Source: Mesaphorura yosii (taxonomy: Eukaryota > Arthropoda > Collembola > Poduromorpha > Tullbergiidae). From it: a DNA stretch of 52,637 nucleotides. The stretch covers positions 1 to 52,637 of the forward strand of contig WIXG01000468.1 in NCBI GenBank assembly GCA_009869945.1, given 5' to 3'. The notes below the pieces were generated by a model, which worked only from the letters and a program-made list of their open reading frames with translations, was not told the DNA's origin and did no database searches. This document shows positions 41,781-52,637 of the stretch, one piece after another (position 1 is the stretch's first letter; every line of letters begins with the position of its first letter). The position numbers and the translations under genes are program-made.

Positions 41781-42458
41781 TTAAAAGTACGGGTGTGGGT
41801 TGACGGTGCTCGGGACCATTTCCTGCTGCACGTCCCAGTGCTCGACAATTTTGCCGCATTCGACCCGGAAAATGTCGGCGAGCACAAAGTCTTTGCCGAA
41901 GACTGGCAGTTTGGAGTGGAGCCAGACGAGGTTGCCGTCTGCGGCCGACTGGGCGATGACGAGCGAGCCTTTGGGCGTTTGGGAGAGGAGGACGGGGATG
42001 TTGTTCTTGAACTCCTCGCGACCGTCACGCTCGTTGGGGTTGTGCTCAATCAAGTTCTCTGCCATGAAACGGTCGATCTGCGAGAATTCTTGGCGGTTGA
42101 AGACAGTCTGGTAGAAATCGATGACGAGGCGCTTGTTTTGTTCGGGCGTGGTGACGGGGCAGCTTGGGTTGGAGGGGACTGGCAGCGGTGGAGGACGGGG
42201 CGGACCACCCATTGGGCCCCCGAAAGGAGGAGGGCCTCCGAACGGAGGACGGGGACCTCCCGGACCGCCGAGTGGAGGACGAGGGCCAGGACCGCCTGGC
42301 GGCCCGCCGAATGGCGGTGGACGCTGAGCCTCCTGAAATTGAGCATACCAAATCATAAATAATGGCAATGCTTCAAATTCGTCGATCCTCGACGAATCAT
42401 TGCTTACCAGGCCCGACACGGCGAAAAGCGTGAAGACGAGAATTATTGAAGGGTTCAT
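41781..42458 (-). CDS. secreted Pro/Gly-rich protein with SnoaL-like (NTF2-fold) domain
   Basis: Exons 42458-42408 and 42332-41781 give 200 residues. Exon 1 is exactly the signal peptide (MNPSIILVFTLFAVSGL). Residues about 18-75 are a Pro/Gly repeat (RPPPFGGPPGG, PPFGGPPPFGGPMGG). From about 80 to the end comes a SnoaL-like domain: NKRLVIDFYQTVFN, MAENLIEHNPNERDGREEF, LVWLHSKLPVFG, and the typical final strand GKIVEHWDVQQEM. SnoaL-like folds bind small hydrophobic ligands or act as cyclases and isomerases. In bacteria this exact type is a stand-alone cytosolic protein of about 120 residues. Fusion to a secretion signal and a Pro/Gly linker is unusual. The 75-bp intron has a length divisible by three and no stop. 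A TATA box precedes the gene. Confidence 0.8.
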   Translation of the reverse strand: MNPSIILVFTLFAVSGLVSNDSSRIDEFEALPLFMIWYAQFQEAQRPPPFGGPPGGPGPRPPLGGPGGPRPPFGGPPPFGGPMGGPPRPPPLPVPSNPSCPVTTPEQNKRLVIDFYQTVFNRQEFSQIDRFMAENLIEHNPNERDGREEFKNNIPVLLSQTPKGSLVIAQSAADGNLVWLHSKLPVFGKDFVLADIFRVECGKIVEHWDVQQEMVPSTVNPHPYF

Positions 42459-43550
42459 GATTGACGGATGAGTGATGATGCTGGATTGTCTTGGAGTACG
42501 ATGGAAGAATCTGGACAAGCGAGAGAGAAGAGTGTCTTCAGTTTTCAACAGTTGCTGTTGTGATTGCTTCGGAAGCTGATCTGTGCCGATGAGTTTCCCG
42601 GACGATGAATTTATACCCAAACACTGAACACCGGCCAGAGCTCGTTACAATCACAAAACCCCGCGCTGGTTTGCTGGAAGATGGGAAAACTCGTAACTTC
42701 GGTTCGTGTCGTGCGCAGATTACGAATTACAATTTTCACTGAAATAAGAGTATGTTTGATCAGTTGGGTTTACAGTACGTAACTTGACGTGACGTTACTG
42801 AGAAGGAGGCACATGTCGTCTGCAGTGGTGTCGTGTCAGTCGTATCTTCATTGCGAAAAATATTTTGCACACCACACGACAGCGATAGCATCCATTCACG
42901 ACGTTTTTCTGAACGGGCTCTCTGAAATACGTCATGTGCAGCTAAAAGGAGAGACGCCCGTGTTTTGATGAAGCAAAAGTGTAAAGAAGCTGTGTCCCGT
43001 GTGCAAATCGCAAATAGCATTTGGACCTAAATGGTTAACTTGCTTTCGTTCCTCATATTCCCGATTCCCGAGTAGCTTGAACTTTGAGCCCTCATCAGAT
43101 TTTGCCCATATTGCACTCGCTTCGCCTCAACCCAATCACTGTTCATTTCTCGATGTGATCACCTGAGAAGGATGCTGATCAAACAAAAGCAGCTGAGTGC
43201 AAAACACTGTTTTTTTTTTGCATACGTCGAAACATGAATGAAACCTTTCTATCCCGCTGGACTTTGTTCAATTCTCTCAAGAACCAAGCAGCCTTCTTCA
43301 ATTCTTCTCCTACTTTCCCAAGAATTTGACATCAAAACGTGTACCATCAAATCTATGAATCCATGCATTTAGTATTCTTACTGATTTCCATTTGACTCTC
43401 GAAATCAGTAGTATTTAAGAAATGAAGAAATGATGCGACTTGCGAACCAAATTCGCTTTGGTCGAAAACATATTACAATTGTGCCCTGAAGGGTTTATTT
43501 AACCTTGACACTTGCACCAATTTGCACAGGTTAATAAGTGCTTAAATGTA
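42459..43550. other. intergenic between SnoaL-like and metalloprotease genes
   Basis: Holds the TATA box of the SnoaL-like gene and the 3' UTR of the metalloprotease gene. A run of T lies near 43210. I see nothing else. Confidence 0.4.
42610..42615 (-). promoter_or_regulatory. TATA box of the SnoaL-like gene
   Basis: GGGTATAAATTC on the minus strand, about 150 bp before the start codon at 42458. Position and sequence fit a core promoter with a long leader. Confidence 0.5.
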
Positions 43551-45540
43551 TTACATCCACCGTTCCCAGCGCATGTCAGCATTATTTGCATCACATCCGT
43601 TGTAGGTCGCGATTCCATCCCCAGCCGTATGTGACGCTGGCTTCGCGCATCTCCCAGTGATCTTGTGCACCAGCAGAAACTGTCCGTTCCCCAGGCCGGC
43701 ATCCCTCAACTCCCAGCCATGCCAGCCATTTGTGTGGTCACCACATCGGTCAGTCCATATCCAATCCCCGTTTGACCCGCCAGTCCACGCGCACGCATCA
43801 CCTGACTCCGTGGCCCCATTGTAAGAGTACGGTGTCTCCAGCGTCGTGCCTTGACTTGGGTTCGTATCACGGACAACGATGCGGTCCAGGGCGGTGGCAG
43901 CAGCCGAGTTCGAGGGACAGTCAAACATCTGGAGGGGTGTCATGTACTCACGTGGGTCAGAGACACGCATGCAGAGGTTAGCTCCTACGTTCTTGAAGAG
44001 GTAGCCCACTGGGCGGCAGTTGCCCCTGAAACATCTTCCTCCTCCCGCGCAAATGGTGTTGTCGACTGGAGCGATTTGATAGATCCACCAGCCACCACCG
44101 TCCGCCATCGGGACCACACAACGCATACTTGTGCAGACAGCTGTGTCTTTCTCTTCAATGAAAGCAGTAGGTCCAAGATGAAGCTTACACTGCGCGTCCA
44201 TTGTCGGTGCACTTGGAGATGCGTAGCCAGGATCGATAATTGCACTCCCATCCAGCCGCTGGAGGCAAGATGCTCCGGACGATCGTACAAAATTGTTGAT
44301 GGTACGATCTGAGCATGAGGAAAAGTACCACCGGAGTGTATCGGTGCCTCCGCTCATTATGTAACCCCGGTCACTGCAACCGCCTGGGTAATTTGAATCG
44401 TCGTCATGTGGTGCGCCGAGATTGTGCCCCAATTCATGGGCGCCGACCGTCAGACTGCCCCAGTCGCCTCCGTCGTTCCAGACTGCCGTCCCAAGCGCGC
44501 GACCACCGTTCGTGTCCACCCAGCAAGCAGCATTCATGTACGCCAACCCTCCGCCCCACTCGAGTGCAGTGTTAGTGATCAGTGGAGCCAGATCGAATGC
44601 TGGCCATGAGCCAATTTGGGTGTACACCCAGGTCGAATACCTGTCCAAGATCCGCCCGAATTCAGCACGTCCATCTGATGCACGTGCCTCCTCGATAAAG
44701 GGTTGCCCGCTAAAGTCAGAGATCATCACGACTCCGTTGACGCGAAAGGAGATTGAGTTACTCGGTAGGGTCTTGTAGCGCAGGTTGAGGTCATACATGT
44801 ACACCGTCAAGTAATCAAGGACTCGTTGACGATCATGGCCGAATTTGTCGCCAAACTCTTTGTCGCACACAATTACGAGTTCAACTACCGCCTCGACTCC
44901 AGTGGCGAAAGGCGAGATGGAATCCGTCCCGTCTCCGGTCAGGTTCCGGTCGAGATCAATGAAATCAGGCCGATTGTGATGCGTAGCATGAGAAGCGTGA
45001 GTTTCTGATGCTCGTGAGTGATCCACAGCGATGTGCTCGATGCCATTGTGAGTAATCGCAACTCCATCGACAAGCCCGGTCACACGGAACTGGCCGGAGA
45101 CTGAGTCAGGACGCACGTGGAAGACGGCCTTGGATTCGACGTCGGTGTACAGATTTTGGGCGTGCTCCACTTCTTGTTTCGAAGGTGTCCACCGATCGTA
45201 TTGCTCCTCGCCGGTGACGGAGTCCACTCCTTTAACCGTGAGGATCTGAATAAAAAAATACATATTTCTTTCACACCTTTCCAGAAATCAAATTAAAAAT
45301 TGCTGAACACACTTGGAAGCTCTCGCTGAGTAGAGCGGTCGCTCCTGTGCGGGCAGCTGATGTCAGGTGGAGGTCATGCTTGAGGCTGGCATCGGGGGCA
45401 GTTAAGGCCACTCGGTATCCGCCTGGGGTGGATGAAGAAGGCTCGATGTGGACGTGAATTCTGTCGCCAGACGGGCCAAGGCTCTGAGCCGGAGAAAGGG
45501 CGACTACAAGAAATGCCAGAAGGGGCAAGAACTCTGTCAT
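43551..45540 (-). CDS. secreted ADAMTS-like (M12B) metalloprotease with beta-trefoil-like C-terminus
   Basis: Exons 45540-45313 and 45245-43551 (67-bp intron) give 640 residues. A signal peptide (FLPLLAFLVVALSPAQS) and a propeptide of about 170 residues come first. The M12B catalytic domain spans about 195-410. Its zinc site is HELGHNLGAPHD at 346-357, and YIMSGG is the Met-turn. Next is an ADAMTS-type cysteine-rich part: DAQCKLHLGPTAF, AVCTSMRCV, then CAGGGRCFRGNC. Instead of thrombospondin repeats, the last 200 residues look like a ricin-type beta-trefoil: ANLCMRVSDPREYMTPLQMF, then FLLVHKITGRCAKPAS, and finally NADMRWERWM. That would give an extracellular protease with a carbohydrate-binding tail. 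I see no disintegrin loop and no membrane anchor. A TATA box lies about 90 bp upstream. Confidence 0.85.
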
Positions 45541-46382
45541 TATTATTTTAGATTCAGAATTCAGACAAATAAAATTCAAAAACCACGGATCGTGACTGTT
45601 GTTTGTATACTACTTAGGCTCATGTATTTATATCATCACGATCAGACTACCTGGAATTGAACTTGACACTGGAGTTTGTGGAATTCACCACTTTCAACGA
45701 CAATCGGCAACTGTGCAAACAATTCTCCCGAATTTGAAGCTCTACGCGGCCATAAATCATTCACGTGTGCGTGAACCAGAATGGTGGACTCAGAAAATAA
45801 TTCGCGCAATTTAAAATTATTCTAAGTATTTTTATATTTAGGTTGGGGGGACATGTCATTATTTTCCCAAATGGGGATCTTATCTGACAATTTTTTGGTA
45901 GATTCTCGCCCCCAATTCCGTGAAATTCGACCAATCCATTAATGCCAGACGACTTTAGTTCCATTATCAAATAATTCGCACAAATTCACGTTTATGACCA
46001 CAGAATTGATTTGGTTTACTCTTGCGCACCAGTTGGACGAGTTGGAATTGGACTACGATGCCTCCATTAAATCCTTCTTTCGAGTGCACAGTTTTTCACT
46101 TTATCCCACGTTAGAGGACACACCTGCGACCCACGACCCGTGTGCACAGAATCGTCCACGTCCTCCTTTATGCACTTTGAATTACTTGTTGTACTTGTAC
46201 ACTTGTGTGTTGTTTGCTTCCTCCTTGCCTGGATAGTAATTCTTGCCTTGTAATTAAAGTGATTAGAGTTTTGTAATTTTAATTAAATTAAACTGGACAT
46301 CAGTGACAGTTACAGTAAGATAGAATTTTCTAAGAAAATAAAGCTCCTTATATTTTTCTAAAAATCTCTATTTTTGTGGATT
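45541..46382. other. intergenic, AT-rich
   Basis: Upstream region of the metalloprotease and 3' flank of the beta-galactosidase. Open frames are short and random-looking. Confidence 0.4.
45625..45632 (-). promoter_or_regulatory. TATA box of the metalloprotease gene
   Basis: TATAAATA on the minus strand, 85-92 bp before the start codon at 45540, a spacing compatible with a core promoter and a short leader. Confidence 0.5.
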
Positions 46383-48885
46383 TCAATTGTGTCCCCAAAT
46401 CGGCAGGCCAGAAAATTGAATCCTGGTTCCCGGTTCCAATTGCTCAAATATGGTGATCTGGAAATTGAAAATATTCGCCAATGAACATATTGTCATAATT
46501 CGGGGGATCAAACCGAACTTACGGTATTTGTGCCGGTTCGGAGGACCGGCCCTGGAACGTAAAGTGTCTGTTGGGGACCCGCTTTGAAATACCGCCCCAG
46601 ATTGAAGCCATTGACAAAGACAATTCCCTTGTGCCACGTCCTCATGTCCAAGAATGTGTCTGTGGGGCTTCCGGAGATCTCAAAGGTAGACTGGAACATG
46701 GCCGGGCCGGTGATGGCGCCCGCGCCCTCCACATGTCGCCAGTTGGACAACCTCTGAACCCATTCAGACTTGAACTCCAGGGCAATCACTTGGAAACCCG
46801 CGACTGGAACTCCGTCGAGTGAAATGTCCCCGTACCCGATCCCCTTCTTCTGGTTGTAGTCCGACCACCCATTAAATCGGCCCAGACATTCGACCAGAAC
46901 GTCGATCATGTAACTCTGAGTGCTGTCGAGCGATATGTGAAACTCCAGTGCCCTGAAAATGAGGAGAGCCAGTACAAAATGAAGGAATGTTCGAGTTCAG
47001 TCGGGGTCATTTGGACATGATGCTCACTCATTCATCCAATAGTCCGAATTGTGAGTGCTTGGTAGCGGTTCAATTCGGCCATCAATCATCAGGATTCCAA
47101 AGTCATTCACTGGACCAACCTGTGACACAAAAGGTCATTGAAGGTCAAGTTGCCAGTCCTCTTGAATGGAATCTTACCTTGAGTTTTGCCTCCTCTGTCA
47201 AATTGCTAAACACTTTCCTGTACACAATGTACCCGTAACTTTGTCCATTGCCATTGTTCATGTCCAGTAGTTCCATGGGCTCGGTAGATTCCAGGGAGAA
47301 ACGAGCCGATGCAGGCACCCTGGCCAAGATGTCTTGATACGTGAGGTAATTCTGAAGGGGCACCGGCGCGTAGGCGACTTTGGCCACCTGAGGGGATAGA
47401 ACAGGACGACGCAGAACAGGCACCTGATACCGCTCAATGAGTGACATGGCGAGCATATACTTCCAGGTGTAGTCCCCCGCCTCGGTCAACGGTGCATCGT
47501 AATCTGCACCATTTTGGGAGTTGGCAATCAATTGTTCTTAACAATCTTGGCCGGGGAAACTTACCATAGCTCGTGACGTACGACCAGTAATACGGATACT
47601 CATGATGGGGGCCAGCCCCGGCCATAAACCCTGAGTAGACACAAGAAATGTATGACAATTAACGAACCAGACCACTTGAAGTTTAAATTTTAACTCACCA
47701 AAATTTGTGCCGCCATGAAACATGTAGAAATTGACAGATGCGTTGTATTGTGAGAAGAGTATCTCGAGAACATCAGCAAAATCTATCAAAAGTTTTATTT
47801 TTTTAGTGACGAACACATTTTACACATATTCTTTGATTTTGACTAACCGTCTGGATCCGTCGTCGCGTGCTCATGGAACCACGGAGTAAACCAGCCAGCC
47901 CAGTACTCGGCGATCATCACTGGACGATGGGGTTGATACTCCAGCAATCTGTCCAGGTGCACGGAAGGATCCGATTGCAAATTTGCAGTGACCAGTGCAC
48001 CCTCGAGCGTCCCACGGAATCCGGCGTCTCGGATGTTGTCAGATGTGAATGGCAGTGATTCTCCGAACCCATTGCTGTCATACGCGGCCTTGATGGATTC
48101 CATGTACTCCGTGGAAGTATTCGCAAAATGTCCGTACTCGTTTTCCAGCTGCAGATAGATTCAAACGTTTGACTGCTTGACCGATTGATTTGGGGGCAAG
48201 GGTTTGTCTGATGTACCTGAATGGCGATAATCGACCCGCCTCGTGTAAACTGCAAATCCGCCACTTGCGGCAGAAGATTATCGAAGTAGATTTTCACCCG
48301 GTCCAGGAATGGTTGGTAACCAGTCCGGAATTGCATGCCAGGGTCACGCTGAAGCCAGCTTGGAAATCCACCGTATTCCCACTCCGCACAAATGTATGGG
48401 CCCGGGCGGAAGATGACGAGCAGATCTTCTTCTTGGGCAATTTCTATAAAGCGTCTTACATTGAGGAATGTCGAAAAGTCGCGGCCGCCATCGCCAAAGT
48501 CAAACACGTCCCTTTCGGGCTCATGCAGATTCCAAGCCACGTATGTCTCAACCGAGTTTGCTCCAGTCGCCCTCAATTTACGGAGTCTGTCGCGCCAGTG
48601 GTCAGGGTGCACTCGAAAGTAGTGAATCGCTCCGGATATGATACGGAGGTCCTTTCCGTTCAATCTGAAACCCCCAGGGAGCAAATTAGGAAAATGTGGC
48701 CTGCCGCTCATGACCATGTGTAATTCCAGAACTTACTTGAAGAAATAAGGGGCGTCCGCAGTCAGGCCAGACTGGATTCCTCCTTCCGTGAAGTATTCGT
48801 AAGTTGTGGGGAGGTCTTGTGCAAAAATGCAATGAAAGCAGGCAAACAGTGCTAATAGAGACAAAAAGAAGGAAGCAGGCCTCAT
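46383..48885 (-). CDS. secreted beta-galactosidase, glycoside hydrolase family 35
   Basis: Nine exons join in frame: 48885-48737, 48664-48217, 48148-47848, 47782-47699, 47630-47565, 47503-47178, 47119-47028, 46952-46523 and 46457-46383. The product is 656 residues, the usual animal GH35 length. GH35 enzymes release terminal beta-galactose in lysosome or gut. MRPASFFLSLLALFACFHC is the signal peptide. Conserved blocks are LNGKDLRIISGAIHYFRVHP, GANSVETYVAWNLHEP, LLVIFRPGPYICAEWEYGG, IAIQLENEYG (acid/base E203), MIAEYWAGWF (nucleophile E280), MFHGGTNFG and SYDYDAPLTEAGDYTWKY. Near the end comes GIVFVNGFNLGRYFKAGPQQ with LYVPGPVL, the second beta-sandwich. Nothing essential is missing. Most introns are 50-90 bp. 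Confidence 0.95.
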
Positions 48886-50641
48886 TTTGACAGAGAACTT
48901 CCAGAAATTGTGAGGTAAAGATACTTATTTAGAATTTGCTAAGCTATGGAAAGGTGACCGGCTGCTCAACTCAAATTGTTGAACTGCTCGTTTGTTACTG
49001 ATGCTCATTAATTACAATATTGGTCAGACATCAAGCAGATTCTGCCTTGCTAAGTGGCTTCCATGCCATATTCCATTACATGTATGCGATTACCAAATTC
49101 AGAAAAAAATGTGCTATACTTGACAAGTGAATGCTTATCAGGATCAGATGCACCTGCCCAGATTCAACCTTGCGAGACCTGCGACAAGTTCAAGCGTAAT
49201 TTTTGCAGCTGCTTGCAATTGCAGTGTGAAAAGTGTTGACCTGGGTTGTTGAGGACGCATGACCAGCGCCAGAGAAGCACCCAGCCGTTTAGTAAGTCCA
49301 GGTGCAACCATTCCGCCACTATCAACATCAACGTCTTAATCTGGTTTATTAAATTAAGTTCAATAATTATTTATAAAATGCTCTGAAAATTCTACATCCT
49401 TTCTAAAAATTGAACCCTGATCAGGATATATAGAAATTCGGAATCCAAGATCGCTGTGGGCAACGCCAAATGACCCTTTTTCTTTATCTTTTTAAAAATT
49501 GTAGCATCGAATCGACTATTATGTGTTAAGAGACCTGATGATGATGAAGAGGCTACTATGGAATTCGCTGGCAATTTTAATACTGAAAACCCTCCAGGTT
49601 TCGCTGTGTAGTTAACAAAGCACTTGAATGACGGAAACAGCTGCGGCAGTGCTCCAATTCAAGGTCAGTTCTCGGATTATTTGCAAATAGTTTAAGCTAT
49701 AAAACTCACGCCAGGGCGTCTGGTGACATGCACGGATTAGATGATGCACTAACCCATGCCTACATTGAATGTTTAGTGTGCTTGCTCAATATTATTCGAG
49801 TACCATAAACTCGAATTTCTCAACTGGTTGCAATTTTCGAATAAAAGCTGGAAAAACGTTGCCTGCTGAAACATTTTTTATGGTATTTGATTCAGCATAA
49901 CTCATCAAAATTCCATCTTGTTTATGCTTGATTCTGGCTCTGCTTTGTTTACTCAGTTTGGCAGGATGGTTGTACACAATTTTTCGGTCTTGAAGCCCGG
50001 ATTGAATTGAGTAAGGTTGCAAGTTGTCGACAATCTTCATTGCATTTTCATTGACCAATAATCTGCAGTGCAAGTGCAGATGTTGACGAAGATTTCAGGT
50101 TAACAAAAACTCGCCCCATAAATTTTGAATTTAACCTACTCGAGTTTGGTTTCATTTTCAGAAATGAGTTGGACATTGTCCTTCCAACGTAATCCGATGG
50201 TATTTCAGCCCCCACTCGCAGTTGGAGAATTACAAAGAGAAGATACTGACCAGGAGTCAGAGCCACTCATTCCAAAGCTAATCGAATTGGCATCCGAAGA
50301 AGACGAAGATGAAAACAGAATTGAAAGGAAGCCCAAAGTGGCTGCCATCTTGAAAAAGCTGAGTTCCACTGGAGGCGAAATTTGAAGCAAAAGTTCATAT
50401 CCATCATGGCAGCAATGAATTTGATTAACCTGAGCTGCTTGGCTCGTTCTCGTTCACACGTATTAATTTGTATGGTAAAGAGAAGTTCACGTATCAAATC
50501 CGTAACTGATAAGGATAAAGAGATGAGAGAGATGTGCGTGTGTAAAGATCAACTGAAAGGCGATAAGTGGAAACTAGTACGTAAATAGAATAGGATTTAT
50601 TTTTATTTAGAATATTGTAATTATTTATCCGAACCTCAAGA
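48886..50641. other. intergenic, AT-rich, two weak small-gene candidates
   Basis: A 61-codon plus frame at 49054-49239 ends in a Cys-rich stretch (CETCDKFKRNFCSC). A plus frame at 50164-50385 begins after a good acceptor-like ttttcag and reads MSWTLSFQRNPMVFQPPLAV, then an acidic segment. Neither has a recognised homologue or a convincing splice partner, so I do not call them genes. Confidence 0.3.
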
Positions 50642-51413
50642 CTAATCTTTTCTTAACTGCCTAAGCTCATCGAGCAGTGATCCAAGCTCAACGTCTGTAT
50701 CCGTAGCTTCGTTGACATAACAGCACATGCTGCAGATATTTTCGAAAGTACTTCTTGAAAAGGATTGCCCATGCGTAAGCCATGCGGACCTTGGTCCATG
50801 GAGTACTTTGCCAAGTCTATGGCTACTGAATAGTGGCCGTAACGTATCAGGCAAATAGCCAATAGTATTAAAGATCTAAAGTTAACAACGACCTCAACCT
50901 CAACTGATCGACTGAACTGATTGGCTAAGTAATTTGCCAAAGATTGCATCATGATTTGCAGACATTCATTCACATTAGCTAAGTTCCCGATGAACTCAAG
51001 GGATTGCTCGCCAAATTGCAAAATTAGATACAGTTGTCTTACGCAATTGTCACCATGGAAACTTAGTTTTCTCAGACCATCTTCCCAGACCCCCTTGGCT
51101 TCTTCTAGCTTCTCCATGTCCATAGCATAACTTGGCATTGACAGTTGTGCATATAAATAAGAAATTCTAGTATTTAGCCCGGCTTTGGCTGGTCTTCGCC
51201 AGACTGTGGTCACGGTCACCCGACCGCGTTGGGTTGGGAGAGAAGGATATAGAATGAAGATCCGGGCTGCATGACGCCACGAAACTGTAGACTATAAACA
51301 AAGTCGATGTAGAACACGTTCCACTGCTGCCTCGTTTCAAGGTTCCACTCTAACGAATGCGTCAACGGGCAATAGACGCTGTTGAGCGAATGGAGCATAG
51401 TAAATAAGAACAT
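50642..51413 (-). pseudogene. frame-broken gene of unknown family
   Basis: Three consecutive open segments on the minus strand look like one protein in changing frames. The first, 51413 to about 51220, reads WNVFYIDFVYSLQFRGVMQP. The second, about 51230-50790, reads RVTVTTVWRRPAKAG and then helical sequence such as LEEAKGVWEDGLRKL and LILQFGEQSLEFIGNL. The third, about 50790-50642, ends EATDTDVELGSLLDELRQLR and a stop. There is no room for introns at either switch, so two single-base shifts are needed. The RVTVTTVWRR block faintly resembles RIRVTT of Sec23 beta-sandwich/helical proteins; I give this little weight. It starts only 85 bp after the TTLL stop on the same strand, and could also be part of a longer transcript. 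Codon use is AT-rich. Confidence 0.35.
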
Positions 51414-51498
51414 TCACGTCAAATTTCACGAAGAATTCGACGTTTTATTGGTACATTGTTAGATTCGCCTCGCATTTAACTAACTGGAACACAGTGAC

Positions 51499-52637
51499 TT
51501 ATTGCAAATGAAAGCCAGATTCCGCAAGCTCCTTCAGTAGACGCAAATCTTGCCCGTGCTTTCGCGTATACGCCTCATACAGTGCGTAGTAGTAAAGCGC
51601 CGACGTCGCAGGAGCATTGATTGGTGCAGTGCCCAAAGCCGGTGCATTTGTCGTGGGTTTCCAATCATCTAAGAGCACTTTGGCGTAGTATTTCATCCTT
51701 GAGTACACGTCCTTCCATTCCTGCGGCCGTGTTAACCAGGGGTCGGAGCTCGCGGTACGGATCCGCAGGGGAAGCAGCTGCAAGAAATACGACTCGGTCC
51801 TCACTTCCTCGTTGATAAGCGTTATCAGGTATCGGACGTCGTCAGAAGTCAACTCGTCGGGTTGAATGATGTCGTTCATGATTTTGTCCATCTCGTTCTC
51901 GAATTCGAAATTCGGATTGCTGGAGTTCACGTTTGAGTTTCGGTAAGCCGCCAGAAGAGCTCTCAAAACACGTTCCTGCTTCTTGAGCTCGGCTTGGCTC
52001 AATTCCAGCTTGTATAGTCTCTTGTCGAAAACAGCGGCAGATGAATTCAGTGCTGGTTGACATTTCTGAAGCAGCATCGACTGTTCACTGGACAAAGGCG
52101 GCAGATGGTAGCCTACAAGGTTCAGCACGGCGATGGGCACGTGTCCCACTTCGACCTCGGAGTGAACTGCACAGAAACTGTTAATTTCGTTGAAGTAGAC
52201 GGTGACATTCCCGTCCTGCTTGCTCTTGTCGAGGAAGAAGTCAAACGTCATTGGATGGTAACCCGAGTATCGATTAAGCAGAACGTGTTTCGTCATGGTC
52301 CAAGCTTGATTCTGCATCAGCAGGAGGAGCCCCGCGATGATCCCCTCGATTCTGTTATAGATGGCCCCGAATTGCACCTTGCTCAGGTCCTCCGTGCTGA
52401 GTCGTTCCATTCTGGTGTGCGTGCCTGTATTTCCGCAGCCATGCCTCGAAACCGTGTGCACACACTTGTTGCTGAGGGAGCCGGGGTCCATTGTGAACGG
52501 CCGAAGCCCGTTCTTGACCACAGCGGCTGCAGGGGTTGACAAGTAAGCCCGAAGGGGCGTTGTGCTCGTGACGACGACGTACATTCGGAGCTCCGCCTTT
52601 CGGCCCCTTATCAAGAACGGATCCGGCACGTACTCTT
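51499..52637 (-). CDS. tubulin tyrosine ligase-like (TTLL) protein, C-terminal part
   Basis: The open frame enters from the right edge and runs to a stop at 51499, giving about 379 residues; the 5' part lies outside the window. TTLL enzymes add Tyr, Glu or Gly to tubulin tails using an ATP-grasp fold. The visible piece begins EYVPDPFLIRGRKAELRMYV, matching the family's PLLI-GRKFDLRxYVLVT block. LRAYLSTPAAAVV and a later NLSDK-like SLSNKCVH follow. The ATP-grasp end, usually a D-x-x-V/L-K-P-x-E-V-N type region, may correspond to VYFNEINSFCAVHSEVEV. It carries an unusual His/Gly insertion and a long helical tail. The subfamily, and so the amino acid added, cannot be told from this part. Several catalytic residues look altered, so activity is uncertain. 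Confidence 0.75.
   Translation of the reverse strand, partial: EYVPDPFLIRGRKAELRMYVVVTSTTPLRAYLSTPAAAVVKNGLRPFTMDPGSLSNKCVHTVSRHGCGNTGTHTRMERLSTEDLSKVQFGAIYNRIEGIIAGLLLLMQNQAWTMTKHVLLNRYSGYHPMTFDFFLDKSKQDGNVTVYFNEINSFCAVHSEVEVGHVPIAVLNLVGYHLPPLSSEQSMLLQKCQPALNSSAAVFDKRLYKLELSQAELKKQERVLRALLAAYRNSNVNSSNPNFEFENEMDKIMNDIIQPDELTSDDVRYLITLINEEVRTESYFLQLLPLRIRTASSDPWLTRPQEWKDVYSRMKYYAKVLLDDWKPTTNAPALGTAPINAPATSALYYYALYEAYTRKHGQDLRLLKELAESGFHLQ

Noticed and set aside
49054..49239. Small Cys-rich plus frame that could be a secreted peptide
   Set aside because: No signal peptide, no partner exon, no known cysteine pattern.
1..52637. CRISPR arrays, tRNA or rRNA genes, transposons
   Set aside because: I saw no direct-repeat array, no convincing tRNA T-loop/A-box pair, and no transposase or reverse-transcriptase motif.

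Overview
The window is nuclear DNA of a small metazoan, most likely an arthropod. Exons are GC-rich and split by short GT-AG introns (about 60-120 bp), intergenic DNA is AT-rich, and the genes are animal families (PIAS, HSF, HID1, puromycin-sensitive aminopeptidase, TTLL). A seven-helix receptor at 34168-35367 ends in an arthropod gustatory-receptor-like TY motif. A non-insect hexapod such as a springtail would fit, but this is inference. I rebuilt splicing by hand from GT/AG sites and reading-frame agreement; no transcript data were available.

Left part (1-4 kb): a secreted 5-hydroxyisourate hydrolase (+), a four-helix membrane protein with PY motifs (-), a small coiled-coil protein (+), and a second secreted transthyretin-fold protein that has lost all three catalytic residues (+).

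Centre-left (4-18.1 kb), the most unusual part: three large genes in tandem on the minus strand, each ending in an HSP70-like module. In transcription order, C (18097-13888) is a degenerate atlastin/GBP-like G domain, helices and an HSP70 pseudo-ATPase. B (13511-8827) is an atlastin-like G domain, long helices and an HSP70 with intact ATPase motifs but no lid. A (8199-4082) is a Death domain, coiled coil and HSP70 pseudo-ATPase. A and B share helical modules, so the array probably arose by duplication and exchange of the N-terminal domain. The combination of signalling domain, large GTPase and chaperone resembles a sensor/effector family. Its function is unknown to me.

Middle (18.6-33.5 kb): a frame-broken secreted-protein gene (-), PIAS SUMO ligase (-), a divergent HSF-type factor (-), intronless HID1 (+) and a puromycin-sensitive-type M1 aminopeptidase (+).

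Right part (34-52.6 kb): the chemoreceptor (-), an unrecognised exon (-), GPI-type alkaline phosphatase (+), a sodium:solute symporter (+), then minus-strand genes: a secreted Pro/Gly-rich SnoaL-like protein, an ADAMTS-like metalloprotease with a beta-trefoil-like tail, a nine-exon GH35 beta-galactosidase, a frame-broken unidentified gene, and the 3' part of a TTLL gene that runs off the right edge. The alkaline phosphatase, metalloprotease, beta-galactosidase and SnoaL-like protein all carry secretion signals, which suggests secretory or digestive use. They are not an operon.
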